From positions 2,170,001 to 2,234,000 of the forward strand of contig OY969725.1 in NCBI GenBank assembly GCA_963702195.1: a DNA stretch of 64,000 nt, given 5' to 3'. Shown here one piece after another: positions 9,301 through 17,115 of this stretch. The position numbers and the translations under genes were made by a program. Each line of letters opens with the position of its first letter. Within the stretch, counting starts at the first letter, position 1. The notes under the pieces are model-generated. The model ran no database searches and was not told the origin of the DNA. It worked only from the letters and a program-made list of their open reading frames with translations. Origin of the DNA: AC-56 sp963702195 (GTDB taxonomy: Bacteria; Actinomycetota; Thermoleophilia; Solirubrobacterales; 70-9).

Positions 9301-10353
9301 ATGAACGACGACACTCCCATCATGCCGGGACCAGAGGAAGCCGAGCCCACCGCTCACGAGGAGCCTCGCGGGCCGGCGCCGGACGAGGCGCCGACCACCG
9401 AGCAGCCGGGCGGCGACAGCGATCGGCCCCGGCGCCTCCATCGCTCCTCGAGCGACCGGGTCATCGCCGGAGTGTCCGGCGGCCTCGGGGAATACTTCGG
9501 CGTCGACCCGGTCATCTTCCGGATCGGGTTCGCGCTGTCGATCCTGTTCGGCGGCCTCGGGGCGCTCGCGTACCTGCTGCTCGCGGTCTTCGTCCCCACT
9601 GACGGCGAGGCGGACGCGGCGCAGCGCCTCGGGCGCCGCCTCCAGGGAACGGGCTTGTGGCGCGCGGTGGGACTCGTCGTAATCGGGATCCTCGCGATCG
9701 GCGGGCTCTTCGGCCTGGCCGGCGGCGCGGCGTTCGCGGTGGCCCTCGGTTGGGGCGTTCCCACAGCGATCCTGATCATCGTGATCGGCGCGCTTCTCGC
9801 CCTGGCGGCGTTCCGGGGCGGGGCGCGCTGGCTGATCGCCCCGGCGGTCGCTGTGGCGATCGGCGGCGGAGTCGCCGCCGCGGCGAACCTCGACTTCCGG
9901 GGTGGCATCGGCGAGCGCGCCTACAACCCGACCTCGGTCGCATCGATTCCCGCTGATGGCTACCGGCTCGGAGTCGGCCGGCTGGTCGTGGACCTGCGCG
10001 ACCTGAACTGGCACAGGCACCGCGTCGTCGACCTGTCGACCTCCCTCGGCGCCGGCCAGTCGAACGTGTTCGTGCCGGAGCGGGTCTGCGTGGTGGCGAC
10101 CACACACGTCGGAGCCGGCGAAAGCGAGGTCGCCGGTGACCTCAACGACGGCGCCGACGTGAACCACTCGGTCGGCACCGGGTCGCCGGCCACCCCGCGC
10201 CTGGTGCTCGACTCCAGGGTCGACATGGGCCAGCTCCGGGTGATCAACAGCGACAACGCGGACATCGAGACGCCGGGCTACGGCCCCGGGCCACTGCACA
10301 CCGACACGGCGCCGCTGCGCGCGGCGGAGGCGAGGGCGTGCGCGGCGAAGTGA
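9301..10353 (+). CDS. PspC-domain / LiaF-like toastrack membrane protein
   Basis: 350 residues, with ribosome binding site AGGAGG at 9287-9292. An acidic, Pro-rich cytoplasmic N-terminus is followed by a PspC domain (about 45-105: RRLHRSSSDRVIAGVSGGLG, EYFGVDPVIFRIGF, LAYLLLAVFVP), more TM segments up to about 200, and a C-terminal toastrack/LiaF-type beta domain (GVGRLVVDLRDL, LGAGQSNVFVPE, NDGADVN). It heads a four-gene operon with a two-TM protein, a PspC-containing kinase and a LuxR-type regulator. Families with this layout monitor envelope stress; the toastrack domain is presumably the external or membrane-surface sensor. Confidence 0.85.
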   Translation: MNDDTPIMPGPEEAEPTAHEEPRGPAPDEAPTTEQPGGDSDRPRRLHRSSSDRVIAGVSGGLGEYFGVDPVIFRIGFALSILFGGLGALAYLLLAVFVPTDGEADAAQRLGRRLQGTGLWRAVGLVVIGILAIGGLFGLAGGAAFAVALGWGVPTAILIIVIGALLALAAFRGGARWLIAPAVAVAIGGGVAAAANLDFRGGIGERAYNPTSVASIPADGYRLGVGRLVVDLRDLNWHRHRVVDLSTSLGAGQSNVFVPERVCVVATTHVGAGESEVAGDLNDGADVNHSVGTGSPATPRLVLDSRVDMGQLRVINSDNADIETPGYGPGPLHTDTAPLRAAEARACAAK

Positions 10354-10547
10354 GGTTCGACCCGGTATCGCTCGCGTCGGGGCTGGTGATCGCCGGCCTC
10401 GGCGCGCTGCTGCTGCTCGACTCCGCGGGCGCGCTGCACCTTCAACTCGGCTGGATGGCGGTCGTGCTCACCGCCGCGGTGGGCGCGATCTTCATGCTGA
10501 GTGGGCTGCTGCACGGCAACGGTGGGAAGGATTCGGGAGGAGACTGA
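10338..10547 (+). CDS. Small two-TM membrane protein of the PspC operon
   Basis: 69 residues from GTG 10338, overlapping the end of the upstream gene by 16 bp. It has two hydrophobic segments (about residues 10-32 and 37-58) joined by a short turn, and a Gly-rich hydrophilic tail. There is no recognised catalytic motif. The tight overlap upstream and the 4-bp gap to the kinase start place it in the same operon, probably as an accessory component in the membrane. Confidence 0.7.
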   Translation: MRGEVRFDPVSLASGLVIAGLGALLLLDSAGALHLQLGWMAVVLTAAVGAIFMLSGLLHGNGGKDSGGD

Positions 10548-10551
10548 GCCC

Positions 10552-11820
10552 GTGAGCACCGGCCCCCTAACGCGCGACACCCGCCACGGGTGGGTCGCCG
10601 GCGTCCTGGCGGGGATCGGCGACCGGACGGGAATCGACCCGCTGGTGCTTCGGGTGGCCTTCGTCATCGCGGCCATCGCGACCGGAGGGCTCCTCCTACT
10701 CGCCTATCTGGTCGGCTGGGCTGCGCTACCGGCGGCCGAGGGCAGAACGCCGCCGGTGGCCCGGTTCGGCCGTACGGCAAGGGGCCGCGGCGACTGGCGC
10801 GTCGCGGTCGGCGCCGGGCTCCTGACGCTCTCGGCGCTGCTCGCGTTCCGGCAGCTGGGCATCTGGTGGAGCGACGCCATTGCCTGGCCGCTCGCGCTGG
10901 CGGCCTTCGGCGTGGCGCTCCTCTGGGTCCGCTCCTCCCGCCGGGCCGCCCCGCCGGCCGACCGGCACGCCGCCGCGGCCCCACTGCCGCGACCCAGCCC
11001 GGAGGCACGACAGCGCCGAGTCGGGTCGAAGCTGGCGGAGGAATACAGCGGCGCATTCGGCGTGCTGCTGGTCGTCGGCGCCGCGCTGCTCTTCCTCACC
11101 TCCAATCACGTCCTCGGCGGGGTTCGCGACGCCGCGCTCACGGCGGTCGTCGTCATCGTTGCGCTCGGCCTCATCCTGGCGCCGTTCCTGTGGCGGCTCG
11201 GCAGGAACCTGGCGGCGGAGCGAGGCGAGCGGATTCGCTCGGAGGAGCGCGCGCAGGTTGCGGCCCACCTCCACGACTCGGTGCTCCAGACGCTCACCCT
11301 GATGCAGAAGCGGGCCGACGACCCGCGCGAGGTCGCCTCGCTCGCCCGCCGGCAGGAGCGCGAGCTCCGCGACTGGCTTGCGGGCGGCGGGCCGAGCGAG
11401 AACGGCGGACGGAGCCTCGCATCCGAGCTGCGCTCGGCATCCGAAGCCATCGAGGACGACCACCGGGTGGCGATCGAGCCGGTCGTCGTCGGGGACTGCG
11501 AGCTCGACCCGCGTGCCGACGCGGTACTCGGGGCGGCGCGCGAGGCGCTCCTCAACGCGGCCAGGCACTCAGGCGATTCCGGTCCGATCCGGGTCTACGC
11601 GGAGATCGACGATGCCGGCATCGCGCTGTTCGTCCGCGACCGCGGTGCCGGCTTCGTTCCCGGCGCCGTCGCGGAGGACCGGCGCGGCGTCCGGCAGTCG
11701 ATCGTCGGAAGGATGGAGCGTGCCGGCGGGCGGGCCGAAATCCGCTCGAGCCCAGGGGGCGGCACGGAGGTGGCGATCGAGATCGCCCGCGAGGGCGCCC
11801 CAGCGAGGGGCGAGGCATGA
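10552..11820 (+). CDS. PspC-domain sensor histidine kinase (HisKA_3)
   Basis: 422 residues from GTG 10552, chosen because GGGAGGAG lies at 10535-10542 and the PspC match starts soon after. The N-terminal PspC domain (about 5-60: WVAGVLAGIGDRTGIDPLVL) is followed by several TM helices to about residue 215. Then comes the HisKA_3 dimerisation helix with phospho-acceptor His (AAHLHDSVLQTLTLMQ) and an HATPase_c domain (EALLNAARHSGD, FVRDRGAGF, SPGGGTEVAIEI). The PspC module and the neighbouring toastrack protein suggest envelope-stress input. The partner regulator follows with an ATGA overlap. Confidence 0.92.
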   Translation: MSTGPLTRDTRHGWVAGVLAGIGDRTGIDPLVLRVAFVIAAIATGGLLLLAYLVGWAALPAAEGRTPPVARFGRTARGRGDWRVAVGAGLLTLSALLAFRQLGIWWSDAIAWPLALAAFGVALLWVRSSRRAAPPADRHAAAAPLPRPSPEARQRRVGSKLAEEYSGAFGVLLVVGAALLFLTSNHVLGGVRDAALTAVVVIVALGLILAPFLWRLGRNLAAERGERIRSEERAQVAAHLHDSVLQTLTLMQKRADDPREVASLARRQERELRDWLAGGGPSENGGRSLASELRSASEAIEDDHRVAIEPVVVGDCELDPRADAVLGAAREALLNAARHSGDSGPIRVYAEIDDAGIALFVRDRGAGFVPGAVAEDRRGVRQSIVGRMERAGGRAEIRSSPGGGTEVAIEIAREGAPARGEA

Positions 11821-12467
11821 GCACGCAGCTGCCCACCGTGGTCCTGGTGGACGATCACGAGCTCTTCCGGGCCGGCGTGCGCGCCGAGCTCGAGGGCCTC
11901 GTGGACGTGCGGGCCGAGGCGGACACCGTGGAGGAGGCAGCGAGCGCCACTTTGCGCGAGCGCCCCGACGTCGTTCTGCTCGACGTCCACATGCCCGGCG
12001 GCGGCGGGGCCGAGGTGATCCGCCAGGTGGCACGGAAGCGGCCCACGCAACGATTTCTGGCGCTCTCGGTCTCGGAAGCGGCCGAGGACGTCATCGCCGT
12101 GATCCGCGCCGGCGCCCGCGGCTATGTCACCAAGTCGATCTCGGGCGAGGAGCTCGCCGACGCAATCAAGCGGGTTCGCAACGGGGATGCGGTCTTCTCG
12201 CCGCGGCTCGCCGGATTCGTGCTCGACGCGTTTCAGGGCGAGATCCCGGAGGCCGAGGTGGATCCGGAGCTCGACCGGCTGACGCTTCGCGAGCGCGAGG
12301 TGCTGCGACTGATCGCCCGCGGCTACCAGTACAAGGAGATCGCCCTTCGCCTGAGCATCTCCCACAAGACGGTCGAGGCCCACGTGAGCGCGGTGCTGCG
12401 GAAGCTCCAGCTATCGAACCGCCACGAGCTGAGCCGCTGGGCGGTCGAACGGCGCCTGGTCGATTGA
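11817..12467 (+). CDS. LuxR/NarL-family response regulator
   Basis: 216 residues. The receiver domain (residues about 6-122) has the acidic pair VDDHE, phospho-acceptor Asp in VLLDVHMPGG, and YVTKS near its end. The C-terminal LuxR HTH (about 150-212) reads LTLREREVLRLIARGYQYKE, LSISHKTVEAHVSAVLRKLQ. Its start overlaps the stop of the PspC kinase (ATGA), so it is the cognate regulator. Target genes are not evident; autoregulation of the operon from the 9106-9300 region is common in such systems but is not demonstrated here. Confidence 0.95.
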   Translation: MSTQLPTVVLVDDHELFRAGVRAELEGLVDVRAEADTVEEAASATLRERPDVVLLDVHMPGGGGAEVIRQVARKRPTQRFLALSVSEAAEDVIAVIRAGARGYVTKSISGEELADAIKRVRNGDAVFSPRLAGFVLDAFQGEIPEAEVDPELDRLTLREREVLRLIARGYQYKEIALRLSISHKTVEAHVSAVLRKLQLSNRHELSRWAVERRLVD

Positions 12468-12498
12468 GCTGAACCGGCGCTTGCCGGGCCGAAGCTCC

Positions 12499-13101
12499 TC
12501 AGGCGGCCCAGGCGAACTCGGATGCCGAGATTCCCGTCTTGCCCTCGTACTCGATCCCGAACGCGTTGATCTTCGAGCGCTTTGCCTCCGCGGCATTGAA
12601 CTCCGAGCCGGCCGGGTGGACCATGCCGACGAGCCGGACGGGCTGGCCCGTCTCGGCGCCGAACGGGACGATGTCCTCGATCTCGAAGTCGATGGCATCG
12701 CCGATCTTGACGCTGTGGGTGAGGCCGTCCTCGACGACCTCGAACGGCGCGCGCTCGACCCCGGCCACCTCGCCGATGAGCGCCGCGGCATTCTCCATCG
12801 GGCCGCCCTTCTGGCCCGAGAAGACCGCCGTGAGCTTCTCCACCTGCTCATCGGAGGCCTGATCGTCGATGAACAAGCCGAGGCGCCAGTTCCCCTCGGT
12901 CATGACCTTGGGGGTGTCCGCGATCACGGCGACACTCGCGCCCGCGACGTCGGTGCCCTCGATCTCGCCCTGCTTGATGTCGAAGACGAGCGTGACCCGG
13001 CAGTAGTCGTAGGTCGCGCCGTGGTCCATGGACATGTTGCAGGGACACATGAGGTCGCACGAACACGTCTCGAAATAGCTACCCGTCAGGCTCCAGGACA
13101 C
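12499..13101 (-). CDS. DUF1326 protein
   Basis: 200 residues from GTG 13101, preceded on the minus strand by AAGGAGG (13107-13113 region), which decides the start over the longer open frame upstream. The Cys-rich opening SWSLTGSYFETCSCDLMCPC is the hallmark of the DUF1326 family. The rest is a beta-rich domain of unknown function. The Cys cluster could bind a metal, but that is inference. It is transcribed divergently from the HD-domain gene. A 9-bp inverted repeat lies in the shared promoter region. Confidence 0.88.
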   Translation of the reverse strand: MSWSLTGSYFETCSCDLMCPCNMSMDHGATYDYCRVTLVFDIKQGEIEGTDVAGASVAVIADTPKVMTEGNWRLGLFIDDQASDEQVEKLTAVFSGQKGGPMENAAALIGEVAGVERAPFEVVEDGLTHSVKIGDAIDFEIEDIVPFGAETGQPVRLVGMVHPAGSEFNAAEAKRSKINAFGIEYEGKTGISASEFAWAA

Positions 13102-13116
13102 TTGGACCTCCTTGCG

Positions 13117-13177
13117 GTGTGAACGTGTCCGATTCTCCCCTCGGGACGCGGCCACGTCAAGCACTCCGCGTTCACAC
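13117..13177. promoter_or_regulatory. Spaced 9-bp inverted repeat in a divergent promoter
   Basis: GTGTGAACG at 13117-13125 is repeated exactly in inverted orientation, CGTTCACAC, at 13169-13177. The centres are 52 bp apart, close to five helical turns, between the divergent DUF1326 and HD-domain genes. It could be a two-site operator for a dimeric or looping regulator. No regulator gene is adjacent, so the factor is unknown. Confidence 0.4.
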
Positions 13178-13220
13178 TCCGGTTGCCCGTTCGCGGCCAA
13201 ATCGCGGCAAACTTCGATCC

Positions 13221-13835
13221 ATGAGCGACGAGGCAACGCCCAATGCGGAGAGCCTTGGCTTCGGGGATGACCTGCCGCTGGCGCGGGCTGCGATCGAGTT
13301 CGCCAGCGAGCGCCACGCCGGCCAGCGGCGCCGCGCGGACGAGGCTCCGTTCGTGCTGCATCCCATCGAGGCGGGTTCAATCCTGGAGCGCGCCGGTTAC
13401 CCGGACCACGTCGTGGCGGCGGCGGTCCTGCACGACGTGCTGGAGGACACGGCGGCGAAGCGATCCGAGCTCGAGGAGCGGTTCGGAGCAGAGGTCGCTG
13501 AGCTCGTGGCGACGGTCAGCGACAACCCGTCGATCTCGGACGCGGAGGCGCAGAAGGACGACCTTCGGGAGCGCGTGCGAGGCGCGGGTGGCTACGCCCA
13601 GGCGGTATACGCCGCCGACAAGATCTCAAAGGTCCGGGAGCTCCGGATCATGATGGCCCGGGGTGTCGCCGACGACTCCCTGGCGGTGCGGCGGGAGCGC
13701 TACCTGAAGTCCCTGGACATGCTGGAGGAGACGATCCCGGGCAGCCGCCTGGTCGAGCTCCTTCGATTCGAGCTCGCGGCGCTCGGGGCGCTTCCCCCGG
13801 AAGCGGGTGAGTCAGCTACGGACTCGACGCATTAG
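13221..13835 (+). CDS. HD-domain phosphohydrolase (RelA/SpoT hydrolase-like)
   Basis: 204 residues from ATG 13221; the frame is open further upstream, but that part has no conserved sequence and overlaps the promoter. HD_4 fold: ERHAGQRRRADEAPFVLHPI, then the metal-binding HDVLEDT (about residue 72) and later YAADKISKVRELR. This pattern resembles the (p)ppGpp hydrolase half of RelA/SpoT and stand-alone MESH1-like enzymes. No synthetase domain is present. The substrate is likely a nucleotide, possibly (p)ppGpp. The last 20 bp overlap the convergent glycerate kinase gene. Confidence 0.82.
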   Translation: MSDEATPNAESLGFGDDLPLARAAIEFASERHAGQRRRADEAPFVLHPIEAGSILERAGYPDHVVAAAVLHDVLEDTAAKRSELEERFGAEVAELVATVSDNPSISDAEAQKDDLRERVRGAGGYAQAVYAADKISKVRELRIMMARGVADDSLAVRRERYLKSLDMLEETIPGSRLVELLRFELAALGALPPEAGESATDSTH

Positions 13836-14871
13836 CCGATCCGCTCCGCGAGCTCGACGATGCGCCCAGCTCGCGCCCGAGGCCGGCGGCAGCCTCCGCG
13901 AGCTCGGCGGGCGTCGACGCCTCGCGGATCGAGGCGAGCCCGAGCGCCCGCCGGTCGGCCGGCGTCGTCGCGTCCTGCCCCACGACCGCGTGCACGGGCA
14001 CGCCGGCGGCGTGCCCACGGCGCGCCACCCGGCTCACGACCTTGCCTGCGACCGTGGTCGGGTCGAGCCTTCCCTCTCCCGTCACCACGGCACCCGCCCG
14101 CCCGAGCCGCTCATCGAAGCGAACGGCCCCTAGGACTGCCTCGGCGCCCTCCGCGAGCTCCGCCCCGCACGCGGCCCACAGCGCACCGGCCAGGCCACCG
14201 GCTCCGCCGCTCATAGGAATCCCGCGCGGATCGCGCGGAAGAGTCGGGGCGAGATCGTCCAGACGCTGGGCGAGCCTCATCACCGTGTCCGGGCTGGCGC
14301 CCTTCTGAGGGCCGAACGTCTCGGCGGCCGACTCCCACGGAGTGCGGACGTCGCACAGGCAGACGACTCGCGCGCCACCCAGCCCGCCCGCTGCGGCGAT
14401 CGCCTCCAGCGCTCCAGCGCCGCCATCGGTGGTCGCGCTCCCGCCGATGCCGACGAGCACCCGCGGCGCCCGACGCGCCGCTGCGACGATCAGCTCGCCC
14501 GTACCGAACGTGGACGCCGCCTCGGGGTCGCGTTCATCGGCCGCCAGCAAACCCAGCCCGCTCGTGGCCGCAGTATCGACGACGGCCGAGCCATCGCCGA
14601 GGAGCACGAAGGAGGAGCCGACCGGACGCCCGAGCGGGTCGTGGGCCTCGGCTCGGACGCGCCGCCCGCCGAGCGCTCCGCGCAAGGCCTCCGCAGTGCC
14701 CTCCCCTCCGTCGGCGAGCGGGCAGCGATCCACCGCGTGACCGCTCCGTTCCAAGGGCGTCGCCAGGACCGCCGCGATCTCGGGCGCGCTGAAGGTTCCC
14801 TTGAAGGAATCCGGCGCGAGCAAGACCGGCGTAGGCTTCCCGCGGCCTCCCGATCGGTGGAATCCAGCCAT
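13816..14871 (-). CDS. glxK: Glycerate kinase (GlxK family)
   Basis: 351 residues if started at ATG 14871. An ATG at 14892 is also in frame but would overlap the start of the divergent phosphatase. Family hallmarks: VLLAPDSFKGTFSAPEIAA at the N-terminus, CPLADGGEGTAEAL, GIGGSATTDGGAGAL, VTGEGRLDPTT near the C-terminus. The enzyme phosphorylates glycerate to 2-phosphoglycerate and feeds glycolysis. A slightly unusual feature is a Gly/Arg/Lys-rich extension of 15-20 residues before the conserved start. The 3' end overlaps the HD-domain gene, convergent. Confidence 0.92.
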   Translation of the reverse strand: MAGFHRSGGRGKPTPVLLAPDSFKGTFSAPEIAAVLATPLERSGHAVDRCPLADGGEGTAEALRGALGGRRVRAEAHDPLGRPVGSSFVLLGDGSAVVDTAATSGLGLLAADERDPEAASTFGTGELIVAAARRAPRVLVGIGGSATTDGGAGALEAIAAAGGLGGARVVCLCDVRTPWESAAETFGPQKGASPDTVMRLAQRLDDLAPTLPRDPRGIPMSGGAGGLAGALWAACGAELAEGAEAVLGAVRFDERLGRAGAVVTGEGRLDPTTVAGKVVSRVARRGHAAGVPVHAVVGQDATTPADRRALGLASIREASTPAELAEAAAGLGRELGASSSSRSGSANASSP

Positions 14872-14890
14872 CGTCGCGACCATCATCGCC

Positions 14891-15397
14891 ATGAAGCATC
14901 TATTCCTGCTGCGCCACGCGAAGTCGAGCCGGAAGGACTCGAGCCTCCCGGATCACGACCGGCCACTCGCGGGTCGTGGAAGGCGCGCCTCGAAGACGAT
15001 GGCGGCGTACATGCGCGAGCACGGGATCGAGCCCGCGCTGGTGATCTGCTCGTCGGCCACCCGCGCCCGCCAGACGCTGGACGGCCTCGCCCCGGGCCTC
15101 GTGGGCTCGCCCGAGGTGCGCGTCGAGTCCGAGCTCTATGAGGCTTCGGCGGCGGGGCTCTTGTCGCGGCTCCAGCGCGTCGGCGACTCGGTGCCGTCGG
15201 TGATGCTCGTCGGCCATAACCCGTCCATGGAGCGGCTCGCGCTCGACCTCGCCAACGGCGGCCCGGAGCTGGCGGGGCTCGCCGACAAGTACCCCACTGG
15301 CGCTCTCGCCACCCTCGAGTTCGACGGCACCTGGAGCGCGCTCGAGCCCGACGCGGCAAGGCTCGTCGGCTTCGTCAAGCCACGAGATCTGGAGTAA
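14891..15397 (+). CDS. SixA-like histidine phosphatase
   Basis: 168 residues starting MKHLFLLRHAKSS. Histidine phosphatase superfamily: the catalytic RHG-equivalent is RHAKSS at residue 8, followed by CSSATRARQT and the second catalytic His in MLVGHNPSME. Short members with RHAKS resemble SixA, which dephosphorylates phosphohistidine on signalling or PTS proteins. The true substrate here is unknown. It diverges from the glycerate kinase gene with essentially no gap, so the promoter of one must lie inside the other. Confidence 0.88.
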   Translation: MKHLFLLRHAKSSRKDSSLPDHDRPLAGRGRRASKTMAAYMREHGIEPALVICSSATRARQTLDGLAPGLVGSPEVRVESELYEASAAGLLSRLQRVGDSVPSVMLVGHNPSMERLALDLANGGPELAGLADKYPTGALATLEFDGTWSALEPDAARLVGFVKPRDLE

Positions 15398-15465
15398 GGG
15401 CCATCCCGTCGGAAGCGCTCGCCGAAGCGTAGTGCCAGGATCGACGTACGTGCGAGGATGGGCTT

Positions 15466-17115
15466 ATGGAATCGGGAGTGCCGGGCTCCAAGCCGAGGCG
15501 GTGGCTTCAGGCCATCGACGAGGACCCGCGGAAGTACGCGCTGAAGCTGCTTGTTCTCGCGGCCGTCTACTACGGCGCAGCGAAGCTCGGGCTGAGCCTC
15601 GCGTTCATGAACTCGAGCATCAGCGCGGTGTGGCCGCCCACCGGAATCGCGCTGGCGGCCACCGTCTTCTGGGGGTACCGCATCTGGCCGGGCATCGCGA
15701 TCGGGGCCTTGTTCGCGAACAGCTGGACCGGGATCCCGCTCTACAGCACCGTGGGGATCACGATCGGCAACACCGGCGAGGCGCTCGTCGGCGCGATGCT
15801 GCTGCGCGAGGTCGCGGACTTCCGCCCGTCGCTGGAGCGCGTTCGCGACGTGATTGCGCTGCTCGTCTTCGGCGCCATCCTCAGCACCATGGTGAGCGCC
15901 TCGATCGGCGTTGGCAGCCTCCTGGCCTCGGGCGATGTCTCGAGCGACGCCGTCTGGAGCGCGTGGCGTACCTGGTGGCTGGGGGACGCCGGCGGCGACC
16001 TGCTCGTGGCCCCGGCCATCATGGTGGCGATCACCGCCTGGCCGTACCGCCGCGCTCCGGGACGGCTCGTCGAGGGGCTCGTGCTCGCCCTGGCGCTCTG
16101 CGCGGTCTCGTTCTTCGTCTTCTATGACCGGACGCCGCGGGCGTTCCTCGTGTTTCCGCTTCTGATCTGGGCCGCGCTTCGGTTCTGGCAACCCGGCGCG
16201 GTCGGGGCCAGCCTGATCGTGGCCTCATTCGCCATCCCGCTCACCGCAAACGATCACGGCTCCTTCTGGGGCTTCGACCTGGATCAGCGCCTGCAGCTGG
16301 CGCAGACGTTCCTCGGCGTGGCGTCGATGTCGGCGCTCGTCCTCGCCGCCGTCATGACCGAGCGTCAGCGCATCTTGGGCGCCGCCAGATACATCTCGGA
16401 GACCCTGCAGAGGGGACTCTTACCCAGCCATCTCCCGGAGATCCCCGGCGTCGAGACGGCGGTGGACTCGCGGCCCGCCGGCGAGGGCGAGCTCGTCGGC
16501 GGCGATTTCTACGATTGGTTCGAGACCGGCTACCACAGCTGGGACGTCATGCTCGGCGACATCGGCGGCAAGGGCGCGGCCGCCGCGCGAACCACCGCGC
16601 TGGCGCGCTACACCCTGCGCGCGGACGCCGTGCACGAGGAACGGCCCAGCCGGATCCTGGAGCTCTTAAACGGAGCGATCATGCGACAGGCGCCCGGTGA
16701 GACCTGCACGGTGGCCTACAGCCGGATCGCTCCCCGGCGAGACGGTGGTGTGGCCGTGACGCTCTCGGTCGCCGGCCACCCCCTCCCGCTCGTCGTCAGG
16801 GCCGGTGGGACCGTGGAAGAGCTCGGCGGCGCCGGGACCCTGCTGGGAGCGGTGCAGAACCCGATGCTCTCGGACTACCGGGCCGACCTGGAGCCGGGCG
16901 ACGCGGTGCTCCTCTACACGGACGGCCTCACGGACGCGAACGCCCCTGAGCGCATCGTCAGCCAGGACGAGCTCGCCGCCGCGCTGCGGCGGCTCGCGGG
17001 CCGAAACGCCGCTCAGGTCGCGGCCCGGATGCAGAGCATCGCGCTTGACGGGCGCGACCGCGCCCCCCGGGACGACATCACGATCCTCGTGCTCCGCGTC
17101 CCGGACACCGTCTAG
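15466..17115 (+). CDS. MASE1 membrane sensor fused to SpoIIE/PP2C phosphatase
   Basis: 549 residues. The N-terminal half (about 25-310) is a MASE1 domain of eight or so TM helices (AVWPPTGIALAATVFWGYR, WWLGDAGGDLLVAP). The C-terminal half (about 320-545) is a SpoIIE/RsbU-type PP2C phosphatase: LQRGLLPSHLPEIPGVE, GGDFYDWF with metal-binding Asp, DIGGKGAAAARTTA, LYTDGLTDA, DDITILVL. Such enzymes dephosphorylate anti-sigma-factor antagonists, linking a membrane signal to sigma-factor release. No STAS or RsbW partner is adjacent. The stop shares CTAG with the convergent kinase gene. Confidence 0.93.
   Translation: MESGVPGSKPRRWLQAIDEDPRKYALKLLVLAAVYYGAAKLGLSLAFMNSSISAVWPPTGIALAATVFWGYRIWPGIAIGALFANSWTGIPLYSTVGITIGNTGEALVGAMLLREVADFRPSLERVRDVIALLVFGAILSTMVSASIGVGSLLASGDVSSDAVWSAWRTWWLGDAGGDLLVAPAIMVAITAWPYRRAPGRLVEGLVLALALCAVSFFVFYDRTPRAFLVFPLLIWAALRFWQPGAVGASLIVASFAIPLTANDHGSFWGFDLDQRLQLAQTFLGVASMSALVLAAVMTERQRILGAARYISETLQRGLLPSHLPEIPGVETAVDSRPAGEGELVGGDFYDWFETGYHSWDVMLGDIGGKGAAAARTTALARYTLRADAVHEERPSRILELLNGAIMRQAPGETCTVAYSRIAPRRDGGVAVTLSVAGHPLPLVVRAGGTVEELGGAGTLLGAVQNPMLSDYRADLEPGDAVLLYTDGLTDANAPERIVSQDELAAALRRLAGRNAAQVAARMQSIALDGRDRAPRDDITILVLRVPDTV

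Noticed and set aside
9106..10299. Minus-strand extension of the CHAD gene across the PspC gene
   Set aside because: Arg/Pro/Asp-biased translation antisense to a well-supported gene; the CHAD protein has a good ATG at 9105.
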